From: Propionibacteriaceae bacterium
GTDB lineage: Bacteria; Actinomycetota; Actinomycetes; Propionibacteriales; Propionibacteriaceae
Direction of reading: 5' to 3'
Length of the DNA: 64,000 nt
Assembly (NCBI GenBank): GCA_016717345.1
Contig: JADKFR010000001.1
Span: forward strand, 496,001 to 560,000
The notes below the pieces were generated by a model that was given only the letters and a program-made list of their open reading frames with translations, made no database searches and was not told the DNA's origin. The translations under genes were made by a program, and so were the position numbers. This document shows, piece by piece, positions 59,031 to 64,000 of the stretch. Within the stretch, counting starts at the first letter, position 1. The number at the start of each line of letters is the position of its first letter.

Positions 59031-59957
59031 TCACCCTCCGCTGTTCGTTGCAGTAGCCGTGAACTGTCCCGCCCTGGTGACCTGCGGGTCGAGCGCACCA
59101 ACCACCAACGTGCGCAGGTAATCACCGTAGCCAGACCGCGATAAGACTTCGGCGCGGCGCAACAGACCCTCATCGTCCAAGAAGCCGCGCCGCCACGCGG
59201 CCTCCTCTGGACAACCCACCTGGAGGCCTTGGCGCAACTGGATGGTGCGGACGAAGTTGCTGGCGTCGTTGAGAGAGTCAAACGTGCCGGTATCGAGCCA
59301 GGCGGTGCCGCGCGGCAGGATGGAGACCTGCAGAAGACCGGCTTCCAGGTAGACCCGGTTGAGATCGCTGATCTCGTACTCCCCACGCGCCGAGGGGGCG
59401 AGGTTCGCGGCAATGTCGACGACCTGTTGGTCATAGAAGTAGAGGCCCGGGACCGCAAAGTGCGACCGCGGGTGGACAGGCTTCTCCTCGATGGAGACGG
59501 CCAGACCGTCCGGGCCGACCTCGACCACCCCGTACGACTTCGGGTCGGCGACCCAGTAGCCGAAGACGGCGGCCCCTGCGACGTCGCTGAACATCCGCAG
59601 CTGCGAGCCGAGACCTGACCCATGGAAGATATTGTCGCCAAGCACGAGGCACGCCTTGCCGCCCTGCAGGAAGTCCGCCCCAATCGTGAACGCCTGGGCC
59701 AGACCTTTCGGTTCTGGCTGAACGGCGTAGCTGATGGAGATACCGAACTGGGAACCATCCCCCAAGAGTCGCTGAAAGGCTTCCTGCTCGTGAGGGGTAT
59801 TGATGATGAGGACGTCACGAATGCCAGCAAGGATCAGCGTCGAAAGTGGATAGTAGATCATGGGTTTGTCGTAGACCGGCACGAGTTGCTTGCTGGTACC
59901 GAGGGTGATCGGGTGGAGCCGGGTTCCCGACCCCCCTGCCAGGATGATGCCGCGCAT
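59031..59957 (-). CDS. rmlA: Glucose-1-phosphate thymidylyltransferase
   Basis: This 308-residue RmlA makes dTDP-glucose, the first step to dTDP-rhamnose and related sugars. MRGIILAGGSGTRLHPITLG and SKQLVPVYDKPMIYYPLSTL form the nucleotide-binding site. CLVLGDNIFHGSGLGSQL, YGVVEVGPDGLAVSIEEKP, GLYFYDQQVVDIA and TAWLDTGTFDSLNDASNFV complete the family pattern. The ATG at 59957 was used because homologous sequence starts there. The TGA overlaps a GTG six bases before the epimerase ATG. rmlB, C and D are not in the window apart from a scrap. Confidence 0.95.
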   Translation of the reverse strand: MRGIILAGGSGTRLHPITLGTSKQLVPVYDKPMIYYPLSTLILAGIRDVLIINTPHEQEAFQRLLGDGSQFGISISYAVQPEPKGLAQAFTIGADFLQGGKACLVLGDNIFHGSGLGSQLRMFSDVAGAAVFGYWVADPKSYGVVEVGPDGLAVSIEEKPVHPRSHFAVPGLYFYDQQVVDIAANLAPSARGEYEISDLNRVYLEAGLLQVSILPRGTAWLDTGTFDSLNDASNFVRTIQLRQGLQVGCPEEAAWRRGFLDDEGLLRRAEVLSRSGYGDYLRTLVVGALDPQVTRAGQFTATATNSGG

Positions 59958-60005
59958 GAACAGCAGTTTGGCACGAATGCAGCAAGCCCATGGAGTCTGA
60001 CCACG

Positions 60006-60050
60006 TGGCCGAATCTGATCACCGGCGGAGCTGGCTTCATCGGCAGCAAA
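60006..60050 (+). pseudogene. Vestige of an NAD-dependent dehydratase N-terminus (rmlB-like)
   Basis: The plus strand reads NLITGGAGFIGSK in one frame, the first beta-alpha-beta of an extended SDR such as RmlB. The similarity ends immediately after, and no start codon fits upstream. It lies in the 189-base gap between rmlA and the second sugar transferase, opposite in direction to both. It looks like debris of an ancestral rml cluster. Confidence 0.5.
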
Positions 60051-60146
60051 TGTCGCCCGCAATGCCCGTGCCCCAACACTTGCTTCACAATCGTGCTTGG
60101 TCAATGGGCTGCGTGCGTGGAAGCGCGACCACGGATCCCACCGAGC

Positions 60147-61712
60147 TCAGTAGGCCCCCTGCGATCGGAACATGGCCCGCACAGTCCTCAGGATGATGGC
60201 GAGGTCGCCAGTCAGCGACCAGTTCTCGACGTAGCTCAGGTCCAACTGGATGCTCTCGGTGAGGCTCAGGTTGGAACGACCGTTCACCTGCCACAACCCG
60301 GTGATACCCGGCTTGATCAGCAACCGGCGCAAGCCCTCGTCAGGGAACGCGGCCAATTCGTGCTCCAGATGCGGTCGGGGGCCAACAACGCTCATCCGAC
60401 CCCCCAGCACCGTCCAGAACTGGGGCAGCTCGTCCAGCGACATTCGCCGCAGCCACCCCCCAACCCGGGTCAGCCGGGGGTCGTCCACCATTTTGAATAG
60501 CAGCCCGTTGCCAATCGACTCCCCTTTCAGGGGCGCCAGCTGCGACTCCGCATCCACCACCATCGTGCGGAATTTGTGGATCACGAAAGGTTCCCCCTCC
60601 AGGCCGATGCGTTCCTGGCGGAACAGCACGGGACCGCCGTCGCCAAACTTGATGACGACCGCCAGAACCAGAAAGAGGGGCGACAGTGCAATGAGGGCCG
60701 ACGCAGAGAACACCACGTCGAAGGCGCGCTTGAGCCGATGGCTCCAACCGCTGAATCGGGGGAGGTCAACCTGAACAAGGCCGAACTCCGCGACGGCGCG
60801 GACGTGCATGCGAGGACCAGCCACGTCTGTCAGCCGGGGGACAAAGAACAACTCCACCGGTGACCCCTCCAGACTCCACGACAACTCCCGCGTCGTGCGT
60901 TGGGGCAGCTCACGGGCCACCACGAAGGCGCCGACGCGGCCTGACGCAGCGAGGTCGCGGAGCCTGCGGTAAGGCACGCGACGCAGCCCGTCCAATGCCG
61001 CGAGGTCGGCTGGCGAAGCTTGGGCAGGTCCGTCCAACAGGCACACAGAATGGGGTACATAGCCGGCGGCACTGTTGCGACGGATACGTCGGACGACCTC
61101 AGCGGCTTCTTGGTGGCTACCGATCACCACCGTCCGGGTCACAGCACGACCGCGGACACGCAAGCGACGCAAGAACATCCGACCAATCCATCGACCCAAG
61201 ACCAGTGCAACGACTCCCAGCGGCAAAGAAAACGCGAAGAAGAACCGGGAAACTTGGGCCTGGACGAGGTAGGAGCCGATCGCCAGGGCCCCGAACGCTC
61301 CTAAACTCGCATTCAGGACGCGGCGATACTCCTCGAGGCCAACGCCCGCGACGGCCTCACCGCGCGAGTCCACCAAGGCCAGTGCGGCCAGCCACAGCAC
61401 GCCGACGAGCGCTGAAATGATGACCGGGTCGACTGTCACTCCCGAGAGCACCGGGGGGGCGTCACCGACGAAGCGGTAGAAGTAGGTCAGTATCAGGACC
61501 ATGACCAACAAGACGGTGTCAATCGCGGCGAGAAGCATCCGGTACTTACTCCGCCAAGGGCTCACGGCAAGGGGCGGCAGGGGCCGCATGCCCTCGAAGA
61601 CGTCCCTTACAGTTGGTTCGGCCTTCCCATGATCCTCGTGATCCTGCGTACGCTGCTGGCCGACCCCGCCCTGCGGCAGCGCAGGTGTACCAGAATCGAT
61701 GCGATCGGTCAT
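60147..61712 (-). CDS. Exopolysaccharide polyprenyl-phosphate sugar transferase (second copy)
   Basis: This 521-residue protein is intact. An N-terminal acidic tail (about 1-60) precedes four or five membrane helices (MLLAAIDTVLLVMVLILTYF and following). A nucleotide-binding-like region follows (RTVVIGSHQEAAEVVRRIRR), then the sugar transferase domain with LKRAFDVVFSASALIALSPL, GEPFVIHKFRTMVVDAESQL, RRMSLDELPQFWTVLGGRMS and KPGITGLWQVNGRSNLSL. It initiates glycan synthesis by transferring a hexose-1-phosphate to undecaprenyl phosphate. A second, frame-broken copy at 54.4 kb is only moderately similar. The ATG at 61712 was preferred over an extension of unlikely composition. Confidence 0.93.
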   Translation of the reverse strand: MTDRIDSGTPALPQGGVGQQRTQDHEDHGKAEPTVRDVFEGMRPLPPLAVSPWRSKYRMLLAAIDTVLLVMVLILTYFYRFVGDAPPVLSGVTVDPVIISALVGVLWLAALALVDSRGEAVAGVGLEEYRRVLNASLGAFGALAIGSYLVQAQVSRFFFAFSLPLGVVALVLGRWIGRMFLRRLRVRGRAVTRTVVIGSHQEAAEVVRRIRRNSAAGYVPHSVCLLDGPAQASPADLAALDGLRRVPYRRLRDLAASGRVGAFVVARELPQRTTRELSWSLEGSPVELFFVPRLTDVAGPRMHVRAVAEFGLVQVDLPRFSGWSHRLKRAFDVVFSASALIALSPLFLVLAVVIKFGDGGPVLFRQERIGLEGEPFVIHKFRTMVVDAESQLAPLKGESIGNGLLFKMVDDPRLTRVGGWLRRMSLDELPQFWTVLGGRMSVVGPRPHLEHELAAFPDEGLRRLLIKPGITGLWQVNGRSNLSLTESIQLDLSYVENWSLTGDLAIILRTVRAMFRSQGAY

Positions 61713-61928
61713 CTTCAAAGCGCACCTCCCCCCCGAAGGCCCAGACGCGAAGAATCCGTGACGGCTTCCCATTCTCGTCACCACCCCTCCGGTGGCCTGA
61801 GAATCAGATTCTTCCCCTGATGACCTCATCATCCCACGCCTGGCGATAGTGCCTCACCGTTTCCCATGACGATGGCCCGACGTTAGGACCGCGACTCTTC
61901 CCACACCAATCGAGTCGCTGGGAAATGG

Positions 61929-62957
61929 TCACTGGCCGGGCTCTCCGACAAGTCGAATCAGCCGGTCCAACTCGTCGAGAAGTTCCGCACTCACGACGTG
62001 GTCGACCTTGCGGCAGAACGGAGCCCCTGACGCAACGATCGCGGGAAGGTCGGTCGAGTCCAGGACCTTTGGCGATTCCGCTCGTTCAGCCCAAGTCCAG
62101 TCGAGGTAGCTCACCGCCGATCGTTCACGAACCGGAGTATCCCAGGAGAGGATCGTTTGCAGGAAGGCCTCATCCGGGATCAGTGAGTGGGCGAATAGCT
62201 CGTAAAGTCGCTCTCCTGCTACCGCCCGTGTCAGGACAAGGTCCAGCAGGCGCCGGTCCATCGCCAGCCACTGCGAGCCTTTGTAGCAGGGATTCTCGTC
62301 AGAGAAGGGAGCCGGCCTCCTGGGAAGGCCGATGTGTGGGCCTCTGCCTCGACGCAGCATCCAGTAGGCGGCAACCGGCTCGATTCGCTTGAAGACCCCG
62401 TGGAGTAACCGGTACCACTGGGTTCGCAGCGGCTCAGGGATGCCGTCCGACAGGAAGGATGGCAGAGGGAACCACCGATAGTTGTACCAGAGCAGCGCGG
62501 TGTCGAAGCCCCCCTCGTCACCAGCCCCCCATCGTGCGCGGTATTTCAACGGCCGCACGTCTCCCACCCAACCCCCCAACGCGAGGAAGGACCGCTCCCA
62601 GGTTTCCAATGAGCGGGCCGGGTAGTCCTGACCTGAGATCAACACCACCATGTCGGGATCCGCGACGGTTCGTGCCCACCGGAAGGCGTCCAGCGTGGCG
62701 AGGACGATCTCGAATGAGCCCCAATCAGTCTCACGGCCATGAGCCCGTACATACACCCCGGGCTCGTCGATCTCCGGCGGTTGCCTGAGGCGCGCATCAT
62801 GGCTGATGAAGACGTAGCAGTCGGGGCTCGACGAACGGATCGCCCTGACCAGCCTCGAGATCTGTTCGGGTGCCCCGTGGCTCAGGACGACGTACGCGGC
62901 TCTAGCCGAGGCGGCCCGCTCCGTTCCTTCGTGCGGCAATCCGGCGGCGCTCGTCAC
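61929..62957 (-). CDS. GT14-like (core-2/I-branching type) beta-1,6-N-acetylglucosaminyltransferase
   Basis: This 342-residue protein shows the Branch family pattern: AYVVLSHGAPEQISRLVRAI at the N-terminus, CYVFISHDARLRQPPEI, MVVLISGQDYPARSLETWER, FSDENPCYKGSQWLAMDRRL and SLIPDEAFLQTILSWDTP. Bacterial members are predicted cytoplasmic glycosyltransferases in surface polysaccharide clusters; donor and acceptor are unknown. It is 217 bases upstream of the second sugar transferase in the same direction and divergent from the secreted protein at the right edge. Confidence 0.87.
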   Translation of the reverse strand: MTSAAGLPHEGTERAASARAAYVVLSHGAPEQISRLVRAIRSSSPDCYVFISHDARLRQPPEIDEPGVYVRAHGRETDWGSFEIVLATLDAFRWARTVADPDMVVLISGQDYPARSLETWERSFLALGGWVGDVRPLKYRARWGAGDEGGFDTALLWYNYRWFPLPSFLSDGIPEPLRTQWYRLLHGVFKRIEPVAAYWMLRRGRGPHIGLPRRPAPFSDENPCYKGSQWLAMDRRLLDLVLTRAVAGERLYELFAHSLIPDEAFLQTILSWDTPVRERSAVSYLDWTWAERAESPKVLDSTDLPAIVASGAPFCRKVDHVVSAELLDELDRLIRLVGEPGQ

Positions 62958-63263
62958 GACTCAGCCGCACAACAGCGCGAGTGAGGACAAGTCGGCATCA
63001 TCGGACCAGAACTCCCGCTCATTGGCTCATCGTACTGGGGAAGTCCCACCCACACCCAGTCGACAAGGTGCGGGATCGCGCGAGCCCACGTTCCGAGCCC
63101 ACCCTGACCCGCAGCCGGTCGTCGGCTTGGCGCGGTAAGGGCACAACGGCCGAGTACTTGAGTCAGATGAGACGTTGCTTGACCGCCAGGTCGGGAAAAT
63201 GAGAAACTCATTTGGAAACTTTGGGGAACATTCAACCGGGGGGTCAGGCTTGAAAGGGTCGCC
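62958..63263. promoter_or_regulatory. Divergent 306-base promoter region with an operator-like palindrome at 63197-63213
   Basis: The gap separates the GT14-like gene from the secreted protein. It is AT-richer on its right side. A TTGACC element sits at 63179-63184, followed by the palindrome AAATGAG-AAA-CTCATTT where a -10 would be expected. The arrangement suggests a repressor or activator site for the secreted-protein gene. Nothing else was recognised. Confidence 0.45.
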
Positions 63264-64000
63264 ATGCGGGTCGTTGCCCGATTCATCACCGCGTTCGTTC
63301 TGCTAGTCACGTCGGCGGTGTTGTTCGGGCCACCAGCGCAGGCCGTTACCGCCTTCGTTGATTCGTTCGACACTCGCAACACCACCCGATGGTCGTGGGG
63401 CGCTGGGACGTCGGTCTCCAGCGGCAGGCTGCGGCTCGCCGACACGCTTGGCGGGTCAACCGTGGCCACCCGAACCCAGTATGACCTGCAGTCGTTCCAG
63501 TTCGAGGTTGCCACGCGGCCCTCTGGTGCGGTGCTGTCGGCCTACGCAATCGATGGCAACCACTACATCGAGTGGTACTTGGATGGAAGCACCCTCTGGG
63601 GCTACGTCGATGACGCGGAAGTCTTCCGGGCGACGTGGTCCGCCACGTCACACCGGTGGCTTCGGTTCGCCGTGGACGGACGGCGGGTCGTGTTCTTCAC
63701 CAGCACCAATGGAACCTTGTGGACGTCGAGAGGCACAACGTCGCTCAATTGGGATGCGACTTCAGTCACGATGGGATTGTCGGCCAATCGATGGTCAGGG
63801 AAGGCGACTTCGGGGGGGGTCGGTCTCGATAACGTGACCTTGACGACCACCGATAAGCCCACTAATACCTCCGCAAGCACTGAGGCCGCCGGCCGCTATG
63901 GATGGGGCAGCCCAGATGCGGGCTCGGAATTCGGCGATCCGTCCATCCTCCAACAAGACACCTGGGATGTCTTCTGGGGCCCCGGCTACCAGGGGAAGGG
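63264..64000 (+). CDS. Secreted protein with N-terminal beta-sandwich (LamG/GH16-like) domain, 3' truncated by window edge
   Basis: The ATG at 63264 opens a frame that runs to the window end (245 codons). MRVVARFITAFVLLVTSAVL and FGPPAQA form a clear signal peptide. Next is a beta-rich domain beginning FVDSFDTRNTTRWSWGAGTS, with DGNHYIEWYLDGSTLWGYVD, resembling the LamG or DUF1349 jelly-roll modules of secreted glycan-active proteins. A Thr/Ser-rich linker precedes YGWGSPDAGSEFGDPSILQQ, possibly the start of a catalytic or binding domain. It may act on the polysaccharide made by this locus, but that is inference from position. Confidence 0.75.
   Translation, partial: MRVVARFITAFVLLVTSAVLFGPPAQAVTAFVDSFDTRNTTRWSWGAGTSVSSGRLRLADTLGGSTVATRTQYDLQSFQFEVATRPSGAVLSAYAIDGNHYIEWYLDGSTLWGYVDDAEVFRATWSATSHRWLRFAVDGRRVVFFTSTNGTLWTSRGTTSLNWDATSVTMGLSANRWSGKATSGGVGLDNVTLTTTDKPTNTSASTEAAGRYGWGSPDAGSEFGDPSILQQDTWDVFWGPGYQGK

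Overview
The window is high-GC actinobacterial DNA. Supporting signs are GTG starts with GTGA stop/start overlaps, a separate purS beside purQ, a dnaK-grpE-dnaJ-hspR operon with HspR-type operators, a fused PabB-PabC, and a GT87 mannosyltransferase. The overall gene content resembles Propionibacteriaceae, but that family assignment is an inference from memory and has not been tested.

Bases 1-8.3 kb carry the 3' part of pabBC, then a leftward purine operon purD-purB-(TSUP permease)-purC-purS-purQ with near-zero spacing, and purA. From 8.4 to 14.8 kb lie fbaA, a membrane protein, a SpoU/TrmH methyltransferase, a DedA protein, a sirtuin, LemA, pyrE and a spermidine-synthase-like protein. From 15.5 to 26 kb is the heat-shock region: clpB, a zinc-motif thioredoxin, GT87, a DUF4185 protein, and hspR-dnaJ-grpE-dnaK. 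HAIR operators precede both clpB and dnaK, so HspR probably represses both units and its own operon. From 26 to 46.6 kb is general metabolism: hydrolases, proline dehydrogenase, a cystathionine gamma-synthase-type enzyme, CBS and YbaK proteins, a phosphoribosyltransferase, acylphosphatase, an EamA transporter, an AbiEi-like protein, an OmpR-type two-component system, deoC, a Tat lipoprotein, ppdK, a GH1 glycosidase and an rRNA methyltransferase.

From about 47 kb to the right edge is an exopolysaccharide locus: a Wzz/tyrosine kinase fusion, a tyrosine phosphatase, glycosyltransferases, two polyprenyl-phosphate sugar transferases, a DUF4012 protein, rmlA, an epimerase, a PqqD/nucleotidyltransferase pair and a secreted beta-sandwich protein that runs off the edge. 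This locus is heavily rearranged. Its left edge cuts a ywiC-like gene, an IS3-family element sits in a glycosyltransferase that has lost its middle, and the start of the kinase gene is duplicated upstream of the phosphatase.

Two features stand out. First, a dispersed intergenic repeat family built from GAC-N2-TGCGCC half-sites occurs in four or five gaps, arranged as multi-copy arms that reverse orientation at a central hairpin. Second, at least eight genes are broken by one small indel each, often in G or C runs. The second pattern looks more like consensus errors in the assembly than biology, although the poly-C tract at the histidine kinase start and the dnaK tail deserve a direct check.
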